Below, piece after piece: positions 1 through 8,777 of a stretch of 64,000 bases of DNA. The stretch is from Niallia circulans NBRC 13626 (GTDB lineage: Bacteria > Bacillota > Bacilli > Bacillales > Cytobacillaceae): assembly GCF_001591585.1 (NCBI RefSeq), contig NZ_BCVE01000023.1, forward strand, positions 1 through 64,000, read 5' to 3'. Numbering within the stretch: position 1 is the stretch's first letter; each line of letters starts with the position of its first letter. Under the pieces are notes generated by a model. That model was given only the letters and a program-made list of their open reading frames with translations, did not search any database and was not told the DNA's origin. A program made the position numbers and the translations under genes.

Positions 1-150
1 GATTGGCCGCTCAACAAGCGACTTTATTAATTTAACACACCCAAACCTAAGAGTCAACTACTTTTTTATTTTCTTATTCATTGATTTCTCTCATGTCGAA
101 GTGACGTTTATTAATATACCAAGATAACTATTATTCGTCAACAGTTTTTT

Positions 151-390
151 TCACATTTTATATTTTTCATCCAACAGTTTACTTTCTGGCAGGATATATG
201 CCAGACATTCTTTAGGGGAAGCCACTCTTTTAAGTAAAATAAATAAATTCTTATACCTTTCAACCATCGCCTTTTTCACAGCAAGATCAATTCTTTTATC
301 TCCTAAATCTAATAAAATTTCATCCAATTCCCTTTTTATTAGATATTCAATCTCTTTTATTTCCTTTTTATTTAATAATAATCCAATCAT
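151..390 (-). CDS. Small conserved-looking hypothetical protein, 79 aa
   Basis: I do not recognise a characterised family. The protein is short, charged and mostly helical in character, with alternating Lys/Glu and Leu/Ile, and has no signal peptide or membrane segment. I chose the ATG at 390 because an AGGAGG box lies directly upstream at good spacing. An ATG at 414 is in frame but has no such box. It is transcribed divergently from pdaB, on the side where many Bacillus genomes place an rRNA operon. Function unknown. Confidence 0.6.
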   Translation of the reverse strand: MIGLLLNKKEIKEIEYLIKRELDEILLDLGDKRIDLAVKKAMVERYKNLFILLKRVASPKECLAYILPESKLLDEKYKM

Positions 391-530
391 TACTAATCCT
401 CCTGCTGCATCCATATTTTGGTCTCTGTATTATGTACTAGTTTTTCTTTTTTTATAAAAGTTTTGTCATTATTTTTTTCTTTTCAACATAAATATGAGAC
501 GAGCAGTAAAGTGGACGAGGTGACAAACAG

Positions 531-1280
531 ATGAATATTTTCTATGTTCTTAACAGTAAATCCTTAAAACAAATGGCATTGATAGTTGTAGTATCCTTCT
601 TCACAGCCTGGTTTTTGTATGTGGAAAATATTGTCCAAATCCCTGTATTTTCTTCAAAGGATGGACCAAAGGCTGTTTATAAAGGGGAAAAGGGAGTTGC
701 ACTCACCTTTAATATTGGATGGGGTGACAAAAAAGCAGAACCAATTCTTGATATCTTGAAAGAAAAGAAAGTGAACGCAACATTTTTTCTTGCTGGTTCA
801 TGGGCAGAAAGGCATCCTGAATTAGTCAGCAGAATGGTAAAGGAAGGACATGAAATTGGAATACTAGGTTATGACTATGTGGACTATTCTGAAGTAAAAG
901 AAGAAAAAATTCGCCAAGACATATCTAAAGCAAAAACGGCATTTCAAAAATTAAAAGTCGAAAATATTTTATTAGCTAGAGCCCCAACTGGTCATTTCAG
1001 CCAATCTACCTTAACTATTGCAGACCAATATGATTATACATTAGTCCACTGGAGCATCGACTCTAAGGATTGGACCAATCCCGGAGCACAACAAATCATT
1101 AAAAAAGCTGCTTCAGCTAAAAAAGGGGACATTGTTTTATTACATGCTTCTGATTCTGCCAAACAAACTGCAAAAGCCCTACCAGAGATTATTGGTAAAT
1201 TACAAAAAAAGAACTTAAAGTTTGTTACTGTTTCAGAAATGATTTCCAACGCTGATTCCAAATCGAAAGAAGTACATTAA
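531..1280 (+). CDS. pdaB: PdaB-type polysaccharide deacetylase-like protein, sporulation
   Basis: This is a NodB-fold protein of the PdaB/YbaN family, needed in B. subtilis to keep spores stable at late stages. At 249 aa it has the usual PdaB length. An N-terminal membrane anchor (about residues 13-30) is followed by the NodB domain from about residue 55. The first NodB motif reads TFNIGWGD instead of the canonical TFDDGP, with Asn61 where the first catalytic Asp is expected. The region around HEIGILGYDY lacks the usual HxxxH zinc pair, so deacetylase activity is doubtful. The start has a GAGGTG box. The C-terminal LLHASD motif matches PdaB. gerD follows on the same strand; kbaA, which lies between them in B. 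subtilis, is absent. Confidence 0.88.
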   Translation: MNIFYVLNSKSLKQMALIVVVSFFTAWFLYVENIVQIPVFSSKDGPKAVYKGEKGVALTFNIGWGDKKAEPILDILKEKKVNATFFLAGSWAERHPELVSRMVKEGHEIGILGYDYVDYSEVKEEKIRQDISKAKTAFQKLKVENILLARAPTGHFSQSTLTIADQYDYTLVHWSIDSKDWTNPGAQQIIKKAASAKKGDIVLLHASDSAKQTAKALPEIIGKLQKKNLKFVTVSEMISNADSKSKEVH

Positions 1281-1455
1281 ATCAAAAAAGCTGTGCCTTA
1301 AGTTAGAGGGAATCGATTGAATAAAGATCGAGAAACTCTTTTAGGGTCAGTTTTTTTCTTTCTTATTTCATTATCTTTTCCTTACCATCAGGAATAAAAA
1401 TTCAAAAAGAATCCATTCTACTTAATAGATATCTTTAATGAAAGAGGTAATTATC

Positions 1456-2025
1456 ATGCTAAAAAAAGGGATTACCCTCCTGCTAGTCATTTCTTTATTA
1501 AGCGGATGCTCAGAAAGTGAAAATTCTCAACAAATGGACTATGATCAAACGAAAAAAATGATTGTGGATATATTAAAAACAGATGAAGGGAAAAAAGCTA
1601 TTCGTGAAGTAATGAACGATGAAGAAATAAAACAAAACTTGGTTATGAATGAAAAAGCAGTAACAAACACAATAGAAAAAACACTTGTTTCTGACAAGGC
1701 GGCTGAATTTTGGCAAAAGAAATTCAAAGATCCTGAGTTTGCTGAAACAATGGCAAAAAGCATGAAATCCGAAAATGAAAAATTGATCAAAGACCTAATG
1801 AAGGATCCAGGATATCGGAAAATGATGGTCGAGTTGCTGCAAGATCCTTCACTAGAATCAGAAATGAAGAACATTTTAAAAAGCACAGAATATAGAGAGC
1901 ATGTAGAACAAATCCTCCAAGAAACAATGGAAACACCTGAATTCAAGTCCAAATTTAAAGAATTACTAGATAAAGCTGCGAAAGAAGCCTCTTCCTCTTT
2001 ATTATCTGAAGAAAATAAAATATAA
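1456..2025 (+). CDS. gerD: Spore germination lipoprotein GerD
   Basis: GerD is a lipoprotein of the spore inner membrane needed to cluster nutrient germinant receptors into the germinosome. The signal peptide ends in the lipobox LLSGC, so the mature protein begins at Cys18. The rest is a long, charged, helical segment rich in short EF/DP-containing helices, typical of GerD. I start at 1456 because GAGGT lies just upstream; an in-frame ATG at 1438 would put this box inside the gene. A perfect 14-bp hairpin follows the stop codon and separates it from the converging salA gene. Confidence 0.88.
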   Translation: MLKKGITLLLVISLLSGCSESENSQQMDYDQTKKMIVDILKTDEGKKAIREVMNDEEIKQNLVMNEKAVTNTIEKTLVSDKAAEFWQKKFKDPEFAETMAKSMKSENEKLIKDLMKDPGYRKMMVELLQDPSLESEMKNILKSTEYREHVEQILQETMETPEFKSKFKELLDKAAKEASSSLLSEENKI

Positions 2026-2057
2026 AAAGAGGTACCTTCAAAGGAAGGTACCTCTTT
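2026..2057. terminator. Bidirectional intrinsic terminator between gerD and salA
   Basis: Two perfectly complementary 14-base arms (AAAGAGGTACCTTC and its complement) are separated by a 4-base loop. A-rich sequence before and T-rich sequence after the stem allow use from both directions. It lies exactly between the two convergent genes. Confidence 0.85.
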
Positions 2058-2068
2058 GCTATCAGCAG

Positions 2069-3124
2069 TTAGTTTTCTACTCTATCTACTGCCATCTCTA
2101 ACACTTCTACTATTTGTTCAGCAATCCCCTTATATCTTTCACCAATAGGATGCGTTTCTTTATAGACGGATGGAGCAAAATCCTCTTCATTCCAATCTGG
2201 CTGCCCCAATGGCAGTTCTCCAAGTAAGGGTACCTCCAAATCCTTTGCTAATTTCTTTCCTCCCCCCTTGCCAAACACATATTCCTTTTCCCCTGTTAAA
2301 CGGCTTTCAAAATAAGACATATTTTCTATGACACCTAATATCTCATGTTCTGTTCTTAATGCCATCGCTCCAGCACGTGCTGCAACAAACGCAGCAGTTG
2401 GATGAGGTGTTGTTACGATAATTTCTTTACTTGTCGGCAGCATAGAGTGGACATCTAGGGCCACATCACCTGTTCCTGGTGGTAAATCTAATAGGAGATA
2501 ATCAAGCTCTCCCCATTCTACTTCATCCATAAAGCTTGTCAGCATTTTACCAAGCATTGGCCCTCTCCAGATAATAGGCGTATTATCTTCAACAAAGAAT
2601 CCCATCGAAATAACTTTAACCCCAAAACGCTCAACCGGAATAATACGCTCCTTTATTACTTCTGGTCTATTCGTGATCCCCATCATATCTGGAACACTAA
2701 AACCATAAATGTCAGCATCCAGTAACCCAACTTTTTTCCCCATCCTTGCTAAAGAGACAGCTAAATTTACGGAAACCGTTGATTTTCCTACTCCACCTTT
2801 CCCACTAGCAATGGCAATATAAATTGGCTTCTTCTCTTCAGATTCTGTTTCCTTTATTATTTCCTCTACAAGCGCACTAGATAATTCCGTAAAACGTAAC
2901 CCAACACTTTCTACTCCTCTTTCTTTAAGCGCGCTGACAATTTGATTTTGCAACTCGATTTGATAGGCGGAACCAAGCTTTGCTACAGCAACCTTTAAAC
3001 TGGCATGCCCTTTTTCTTCATTCCATTTGACATCTTTCACTGCGCTCAGTTCAAGCAATGATTTATGTAAAAAAGGATCGATCATATTCTCCACTATCTT
3101 CTCAATTTCTTCTTTTGTTATCAT
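2069..3124 (-). CDS. salA: Mrp/NBP35-family P-loop ATPase SalA
   Basis: This is a ParA/MinD-like ATPase of the Mrp (ApbC/NBP35) family, 351 aa. An N-terminal MIP18/DUF59 domain (about residues 3-75) precedes a deviant Walker A motif GKGGVGKST at 108-116 and the DLPPGTGD motif. The family carries or inserts Fe-S clusters; in B. subtilis SalA also indirectly derepresses exoprotease genes by repressing scoC. The gene order salA-cwlD-ybaK is kept as in Bacillus. The start has an AAAGGGG box. The regulatory role is inferred from the orthologue. Confidence 0.9.
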   Translation of the reverse strand: MITKEEIEKIVENMIDPFLHKSLLELSAVKDVKWNEEKGHASLKVAVAKLGSAYQIELQNQIVSALKERGVESVGLRFTELSSALVEEIIKETESEEKKPIYIAIASGKGGVGKSTVSVNLAVSLARMGKKVGLLDADIYGFSVPDMMGITNRPEVIKERIIPVERFGVKVISMGFFVEDNTPIIWRGPMLGKMLTSFMDEVEWGELDYLLLDLPPGTGDVALDVHSMLPTSKEIIVTTPHPTAAFVAARAGAMALRTEHEILGVIENMSYFESRLTGEKEYVFGKGGGKKLAKDLEVPLLGELPLGQPDWNEEDFAPSVYKETHPIGERYKGIAEQIVEVLEMAVDRVEN

Positions 3125-3245
3125 GACGCAATCCCCTTTCCTATTTTTACTAACAGTATAGCATAAAAATAGTTATCGTTTACATTCTGAAGATTCAAAC
3201 GTTATTACCAGCATTTATTTCCCGGGAATAGAATCGACAAAAATA

Positions 3246-3276
3246 AGAATAGAGACATGATTCGTCTCTATTCTTG
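3246..3276 (-). terminator. Intrinsic terminator of cwlD
   Basis: A perfect 12-bp stem (AAGAATAGAGAC and its complement) with a 7-base loop is followed on the minus strand by ATTTTTG. The stem overlaps the last codons of cwlD, so transcription from cwlD should end before salA. salA therefore probably has its own promoter in the 140 bases upstream of its start. Confidence 0.75.
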
Positions 3277-3999
3277 AATTTCAAGTTCCTCTTCATTTGT
3301 AAAAAAGCGATTAACCCCTTTATAAATAGACGCTGCTATTTTCTCCTGATAGTCTTCTTTCATAAGATTTGCCTTTTCTTGTGGATTTGATAAGAAACCT
3401 ACCTCCACTAGCACTCCTGGTCTCTCGGCATATTTAAGTATGTATACACTCTCCAGCGTTTTTGCCTTTCGGGTAGTATTCTCTAAGTTATCAATTAATT
3501 CGTCTTGAATAAACTTGGCAGCTCTATCGTTTCCTTCTTGCTTAGAGGAATAGAAGGTTTGTGCTCCACTCCATTTCGATGAAGGGATAGCATTTAAATG
3601 AATACTCAAGAATAAATCCGCATCCGATTTATTGATAATGCTTATTCTTTCTTTTAAATCCTCAACTTTTCGATTGCGATAGCCTTTCGTACTTTCACTA
3701 GCCAAATCCTTATCCACTTCTCTTGTCATGATGACTAACGCTCCTTGCTCTTGCAGATAATCTCGAAGCTTTAAGGAAACGCTTAAGGCAATATCCTTTT
3801 CCAATACCTCATTATCCCCTGCACCACCATCAGGCCCGCCGTGTCCAGGATCAATAATGATTACTTTTCCGGTTAATGGCAAATTCCAGGCATCCCATGA
3901 ATCATCATTTGAGAAATCAAGTTGCAAAATAAAGAAAAGGAGTGCTAGTCCTAGGATATATATACTTATTTTCCACTTTTTACTCACAGTTAACCTCAT
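3268..3999 (-). CDS. cwlD: N-acetylmuramoyl-L-alanine amidase CwlD (muramic-lactam formation in spore cortex)
   Basis: CwlD is an Amidase_3 family zinc enzyme that removes the peptide side chain from muramic acid in spore cortex, the first step toward muramic-delta-lactam, which germination lytic enzymes require. The 243-aa protein has an N-terminal membrane anchor (about residues 10-25). Motifs seen are IDPGHGGPDGGA (zinc His), the following Glu region, LSIHLNA (zinc His) and VEVGFLSN carrying the catalytic Glu. It sits between ybaK and salA as in Bacillus. Unlike SleB or CwlJ it has no peptidoglycan-binding repeat. Confidence 0.92.
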   Translation of the reverse strand: MRLTVSKKWKISIYILGLALLFFILQLDFSNDDSWDAWNLPLTGKVIIIDPGHGGPDGGAGDNEVLEKDIALSVSLKLRDYLQEQGALVIMTREVDKDLASESTKGYRNRKVEDLKERISIINKSDADLFLSIHLNAIPSSKWSGAQTFYSSKQEGNDRAAKFIQDELIDNLENTTRKAKTLESVYILKYAERPGVLVEVGFLSNPQEKANLMKEDYQEKIAASIYKGVNRFFTNEEELEIQE

Positions 4000-4083
4000 T
4001 CCCCCCTATGCCCGTCCTTATTCATACTATATGGAGGAATACGAGGTTTTAGAACAGCAAGTCCTTCTTTCAGGTCATAACAA

Positions 4084-4109
4084 AAAGATGGCATCCTCAT
4101 GCCATCTTT
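4084..4109 (-). terminator. Intrinsic terminator of ybaK
   Basis: A perfect 11-bp stem (AAAGATGGCAT and its complement) closes a 4-base loop and is followed on the minus strand by TTTTTG. It begins right at the ybaK stop codon. Confidence 0.8.
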
Positions 4110-4549
4110 CAATGTAAGCGAAGCTTTCTTCTCTTATTCGCTTTCATATAACCTTCCAGCCACCATTCATCAACAAATTGTTCGCATAAATAGTAAAGGG
4201 ATTCATTTTTATTGCTTTCCTCACTGCCCCAATAAAGAAGAAAATGATAAAGTGTTTCTTTTAAATGAACATCTTCTTCCTTGCATCTATTTTTTATAGC
4301 TTGAATTTCTTCGCCATATTCACTAAATTTACTGTAATTCGCTCCTAAAAGAAAGGCCTCTATTGCCACATCATAACATGCCTCTTCTATACCACTGTTC
4401 ATTAAGATACTAGAAGTAAGGTTAGAGGAGCCAAAATAGTGAGCTACCTTTTCTTTTAATTCTTTAACGGATATTTCCTTAAGAACTGCTCTTTCATATT
4501 TTATTTGTTTCTCGCGTTTTTTTATATCAAAGCTGGTAATGACTGCCAA
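4109..4549 (-). CDS. ybaK: YbaK-like protein (DUF2521 family), unknown function
   Basis: The 146-aa soluble protein matches Bacillus YbaK in size and position, upstream of cwlD. It is rich in Glu, Lys and aromatic residues, with no signal peptide and no catalytic motif I can recognise. It has its own terminator. In B. subtilis the next gene upstream is in the rplM-rpsI cluster; here about 12.5 kb of other genes intervene. The symbol rests on synteny and overall sequence character. This YbaK is unrelated to the Cys-tRNA(Pro) deacylase of the same name. Confidence 0.75.
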   Translation of the reverse strand: MAVITSFDIKKREKQIKYERAVLKEISVKELKEKVAHYFGSSNLTSSILMNSGIEEACYDVAIEAFLLGANYSKFSEYGEEIQAIKNRCKEEDVHLKETLYHFLLYWGSEESNKNESLYYLCEQFVDEWWLEGYMKANKRRKLRLH

Positions 4550-4641
4550 TTGATTTCACCTCTTGCTGTTATTTTTCAACCAACAAGATGAGACGATACT
4601 AGTCTAACAAACCTTTTAGCATCCAATTAAAAGAATAGTTG

Positions 4642-6144
4642 CTATTTCAGTGCTTTCTTACCATTTTCATCTTCGTTGTTCTCTATATAACCTTTTACAT
4701 GTATGTCACGCAGTCGCTTATTATACCAATGATAAAATTCACTAGCATCTGAAGCTGGAACATCGATTAAATCCGTTTGCTCAATCGGCTGCGATCGATT
4801 GATGAATTCAATAGTGGCAAGACCAAAATTCCTCTGTAACCGGGATCTCTTCACATTAACTTCCATAACCTTTGCTCTTTTTGTCAAAATTAATGTTGAT
4901 TGCAGGGTCCCCTTCTTCACTTGAATAAATTCTTCATTTTGGATGTACCTGCTATTAAAGTAATCCAATACTCTCAACAAATAAATCCAAATAAACAATA
5001 ATATCGCTATATACCATATCTCTGGCTTCCAATAGACAAGACCAATTGCTGAGATTATCCCAAAATAACTAGGTCTAAGCAGTCTGGCATATAGAGCTTT
5101 CTTAGGCAGCTTCTTCATTTGCTTTTTCAATCGATACGCCGGCAGAATCTTTTCTATGATTTCATATGCTTGGTTCACTGGCATATATGGGAACAAGGAG
5201 TTTACCTCTAAATCTTCATCCCCGATATCCCCGGCACTCACCAATTTCACCTCAGCTATTTTCAAAAGTCTTTGCATTGGAAGTTGGATCACTTTCACCG
5301 CCTGCACTTTCTCCTTTTGAATGGAAAAGGACGTTTCGGAAACTAGTCCTTTTTTTATATAAATCTTATCCTTATCAGAGGTTATTTGAAAACGGCCATA
5401 TTTCCAGAAGGTCACACCAAGACCAAATAGAACCCCTATAATCAAAAGAGCAATGCTTACGCCAATTATCATCCAGATATGATCCAATAGATAAGTAAGA
5501 ACCTTACTTGTCTCCACTTCCATTTGAAAGATTGATTCTATATTGGAGAAAAAAGAAATTAATAATGGAATTAGCGCTAAAAAGCTCAAAGAAGAAAAAG
5601 AAGCCTTCACTAAGTCTCTTCTTGTTACCTGAAAATGAACCGTTCTTTCGCTTCCAGCAACTGTTTTAGCTTCTTCTCCGTCTCCTGCTGAGACATTTTC
5701 CGGTTGATGGATATAAGACTCTAACCAATCTGCCTCTTTCTTGCGAATAACTGTTAAAGGTATAGAACTAGAATCTCCGGTCTCTCCTGTTTCCAATGTT
5801 AAGGAAGTTAGGTGGAGCCCTTTATGAAAAACAGAGGTGTGTCGATGTATATTTTGAATTTTATAAAAGGGGATTACTCGATGCGACTTTGTAAAAACCC
5901 CAGACCTTATATGTAGCGCTTCCTCTTCTACTGAATAAGTATGTGTAAACCAATCCAGTATGATGCTAAGAAGCTGCACAATTGCATAGAGGAGAAAGAG
6001 AACTTGGAATATCTTCATATACATTTTTTCAGATCCAAAATGTGACACAAATAAAATAATAAATAAGAAAAAATTACTTTTTACAAATCCAACTATATCA
6101 AAAACTATTTTAATCGGATGCTGCCGCTTCCTGATACCTTCCAT
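4642..6144 (-). CDS. ydbT: Membrane protein with repeated bPH2 (DUF304) domains, YdbT-like
   Basis: The 500-aa protein has an early pair of hydrophobic segments (about residues 20-65), a further pair near 180-240 and another near 350-390. Each pair is followed by a bacterial pleckstrin-homology-like (DUF304/bPH2) domain, recognisable by segments such as VIPFYKIQNIHRH, KEKVQAVKVIQLP and the ending RSQPIEQTD. It overlaps ydbS at a single base pair of coordinates, which suggests translational coupling. In Bacillus the YdbS/YdbT pair contributes to resistance against membrane-active peptides; that role is inferred here. Confidence 0.82.
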   Translation of the reverse strand: MEGIRKRQHPIKIVFDIVGFVKSNFFLFIILFVSHFGSEKMYMKIFQVLFLLYAIVQLLSIILDWFTHTYSVEEEALHIRSGVFTKSHRVIPFYKIQNIHRHTSVFHKGLHLTSLTLETGETGDSSSIPLTVIRKKEADWLESYIHQPENVSAGDGEEAKTVAGSERTVHFQVTRRDLVKASFSSLSFLALIPLLISFFSNIESIFQMEVETSKVLTYLLDHIWMIIGVSIALLIIGVLFGLGVTFWKYGRFQITSDKDKIYIKKGLVSETSFSIQKEKVQAVKVIQLPMQRLLKIAEVKLVSAGDIGDEDLEVNSLFPYMPVNQAYEIIEKILPAYRLKKQMKKLPKKALYARLLRPSYFGIISAIGLVYWKPEIWYIAILLFIWIYLLRVLDYFNSRYIQNEEFIQVKKGTLQSTLILTKRAKVMEVNVKRSRLQRNFGLATIEFINRSQPIEQTDLIDVPASDASEFYHWYNKRLRDIHVKGYIENNEDENGKKALK

Positions 6145-6638
6145 TACTCCACTTCCTTAATCTTTGCAAAATGAGCAATTTGATCACGTAAACGATAAGC
6201 CTCTTCCTTTGGAATGGCAGGAATTTCATGCGAAGTGCCCATCGTCCCCACCGTTATGGAATATAATTGATATTTCCTTTGCAGTGGTCCTTGTGTTAAT
6301 TCAACCGACTGTACTTTTGTCATCGGGATTAATTGATGATTCTCGACCATTACTCCCCATTTCAGTTGAATAAACTCTTCACTGACGTCATAACGCCAAT
6401 AACGCTGTTTTAATGGCGGTGCAATAAAAATTCCCCATAATGCCGCCAAGATTGTTAATACGCCAAGACCTATAATGATTGGACCTATCCACGCCTTCCA
6501 TGAAAAATAGAAATAGAGGAAGTAGCAGACACCCAATACCACAAGAATCGTACTATTAGATATCACCTCCGATATCCGCCATACTTTCACAGCCTCTTTA
6601 GATACTTTTTTTGTTGGTTCAGGGATAGAAAAATACAT
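6144..6638 (-). CDS. ydbS: Membrane protein with one bPH2 (DUF304) domain, YdbS-like
   Basis: The 164-aa protein has two adjacent membrane segments (about residues 27-75) followed by one bPH2 domain with the family signature LIPMTKVQSVELTQGP. It is the first gene of a two-gene operon with ydbT, and the start and stop overlap. In B. subtilis ydbS-ydbT sit elsewhere on the chromosome, so their place beside ybaK is a local rearrangement. They probably form a membrane complex. Confidence 0.82.
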   Translation of the reverse strand: MYFSIPEPTKKVSKEAVKVWRISEVISNSTILVVLGVCYFLYFYFSWKAWIGPIIIGLGVLTILAALWGIFIAPPLKQRYWRYDVSEEFIQLKWGVMVENHQLIPMTKVQSVELTQGPLQRKYQLYSITVGTMGTSHEIPAIPKEEAYRLRDQIAHFAKIKEVE

Positions 6639-6710
6639 GTAAACACGCTCCTTAAATATTCTACTTATCTACGTTGCTTTAATGAAAAAAGTTTCCTCCA
6701 ATGACAAAAA

Positions 6711-6732
6711 AATCTCCTTTTTCAAGGAGATT
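6711..6732 (-). terminator. Small intrinsic terminator upstream of ydbS
   Basis: The 9-bp stem AATCTCCTT with its complement closes a 4-base loop and is followed by seven T on the minus strand. It would stop minus-strand transcription arriving from the right before ydbS. There is no intact minus-strand gene until 7769, so its original partner gene may be lost. Confidence 0.6.
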
Positions 6733-6863
6733 TCTTTATCATATTGACCTATGACCACGCATCCAAGCTTTTAGCTCTGTAAGAGAAGGAGTCTCATCCT
6801 CTTACTGCCACATAATTTCTTATCGTAACATCCTCGTATTTTTTTTCAAAGGGAGAGAAGAAA

Positions 6864-7529
6864 ATGATAAAGTACTTAAAACTTATAGCTATACTTGCGA
6901 CAATGTCATTTATTCTCATAGCCTGCAGTAATGATAAAAGTAAAATCAAGAGCAACTCGGAAAATAGCTCTATAGAAGAAAAACAGAATAACTCAGATGA
7001 GGATGACAACCAAGCAAGTGAACCAGATGATACAACAGCTGAGTCAGAAGGGAATAAAACCGACAGTAATGAGTTTAACGATAAACCTTCAAATAATAAT
7101 AGTTCTAATAATCAGCCAGAAGAAAAAAAAGGGTAGTATATTATCTGCCTATTCTTCTAAAGAGATTGAGTATGCTCGCGTTTGGTTACAACTTATTAAA
7201 AAGGGGGATATTGAAGAATTACGCGTTCAGCATATTGCAGCTGGAGAACCAGTAAATCCTTAGGGTGAGAATAGTGTCCAATATCTGAAAGACATTATAT
7301 CGTTATCAGGGAAAACAATGGCTGATGGTGCCATCACATAAGCGGGAATGGGGATGGCACCATCAATAAATATGATATTCCTTCCCATTAGCCGACTGCA
7401 GAACAAATAAAAGAACCTATGCAGGAATATACGAAAAACATTATTGAGTATCCAAAGGAAATCTATATTCAACCTGGTAATGACGAAGAAGTCGAAAAAT
7501 TGATTAAAATAATTAAAACTGAATTCTAA
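6864..7529 (+). pseudogene. Decayed lipoprotein gene (frameshifts and nonsense codons)
   Basis: The 5' part encodes a signal peptide with lipobox LIAC and a Ser/Asn/Asp/Glu-rich linker, after a GGGAGAG box. The reading frame shifts at the A run near 7123-7130 and continues as SAYSSKEIEYARVWLQL. It meets a TAG at 7261, shifts again near 7340 (one base short between ACA and AGC), and then reads SGNGDGTINKYDIPSH, a TAG where Trp is likely, and EYTKNIIEYPKEIYIQPG up to the TAA at 7527. The pieces join into one protein resembling a Bacillus lipoprotein family of unknown function. With at least two frameshifts and two stops it cannot make a full product. Confidence 0.8.
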
Positions 7530-7768
7530 AAGAATCCACTGATAATAGAATACTCTATTCACATACACGCAACCCTGTTCTGTCTACTTGTTTCCCGGTA
7601 ATTAAAGTAGATAAGAACGGCAAGTTGCGTGCTAGCATTTAGCATTCCGAATGTATTAAAACTAACTTTAATTTAATAAATTTGCAGTAATGCTGCCCTT
7701 TAAAGGGAGGTTAACCCTTCTTATATCAACGCACTCGTTTGTTAAAGTGGAAATCTCTATAATTATAA

Positions 7769-8686
7769 TTAGTTGCCGACTTTTAAAAGTTCCAATCTAA
7801 ATTCCTCCTCTAAATCGGCTAGCCTCATTAACTTCTCCGATATACCTTTCCAATCTTTATTTACAGACATAGAATGACACATCCCAAGAACCTTAGCCTG
7901 TTCAATCTTCAACTCTGATAGACGTGAATGCCTATCTTTAAAATACACTGCATAATCGTTGGCTCTTCTTGCACTTAATTGGAAAAGGAAGAATGTTGTA
8001 TGCCCTATAGTATCAGCTGTAATAGGGGCATTTAATAACTGATCCGCATAAAAACAAATTGCTTCCCTTCCAATTAACCCTATATCCGCTTTTTCGAATT
8101 CCCGATAAGTTCTCTTAAAGTAATCAATTGCTCTCTCATATATTTCGTTATTGTCTAATGTGACAACCTTTTTTGCTGTAGACCAATATTTATTGATTCC
8201 CTTCCTATATGGAATCCCTTCCGCCATCCAAGCCTTCTTAAATTGGTCCAGTGATAATGGAACAAATGGAAAGCCAGCTGGATCTTGTACATAAATATTT
8301 TTATTATCCATTTGATAAGCTAGCACATAATGGTCTGAACCATGTAAATTTTTATGATTCGGATGGTATGTTAGCTCCCCCATATCTAAAGGGCCTAGAA
8401 TGACAGGGTTTTGTTTGATTTGCTTTTTTAACAACGTAAATGAGTCATCTAAGTCACTAGCTTGCTGATGCTCTTCTGCAGTAAATCCAAGGATGTTTAG
8501 AGCATAATTGATACCATCATCGGGATCTCTCATACTAAAAAAAAGGTTTTTTTCATTTTCTATCATGGCACCTAATCCAACACCAGTTAATACTTCTACA
8601 AGTTGAGGAGATACATTTTCTCCTATTGATGAAAGAAACATTGCAGTTGAATTTGAATAACAGTAATGGCCATTTCCTATATACAT
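7769..8686 (-). CDS. BtrH N-terminal / C39-like papain-fold protein
   Basis: The 305-aa protein has a Cys near its N terminus (Cys9 in GHYCYSNS), a His in GSDHYVLAYQ (His119) and an Asp in VQDPAG (Asp135). This is the Cys-His-Asp layout of the papain-like fold used by C39 peptidases and by the butirosin acyltransferase BtrH. The helical C-terminal half (about 160-300) resembles the domain paired with BtrH-like N-terminal domains. I chose the ATG at 8686 because GGAGGTG lies seven bases upstream. It has no signal peptide and no biosynthetic partner genes nearby. Substrate unknown; acyl transfer or amide cleavage are both possible. Confidence 0.65.
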   Translation of the reverse strand: MYIGNGHYCYSNSTAMFLSSIGENVSPQLVEVLTGVGLGAMIENEKNLFFSMRDPDDGINYALNILGFTAEEHQQASDLDDSFTLLKKQIKQNPVILGPLDMGELTYHPNHKNLHGSDHYVLAYQMDNKNIYVQDPAGFPFVPLSLDQFKKAWMAEGIPYRKGINKYWSTAKKVVTLDNNEIYERAIDYFKRTYREFEKADIGLIGREAICFYADQLLNAPITADTIGHTTFFLFQLSARRANDYAVYFKDRHSRLSELKIEQAKVLGMCHSMSVNKDWKGISEKLMRLADLEEEFRLELLKVGN

Positions 8687-8777
8687 TAACATCACCTCCG
8701 AGTAGATAAGTTGATCTTACAATTTTGAAAATTGAAAAACAACATCAAACGTTATAATATTTCTTCTTGTATATCTT

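Noticed and set aside
7260-7568. 102-codon minus-strand frame across the lipoprotein pseudogene
   Set aside because: It is antisense to the decayed lipoprotein gene, whose codons explain the sequence.
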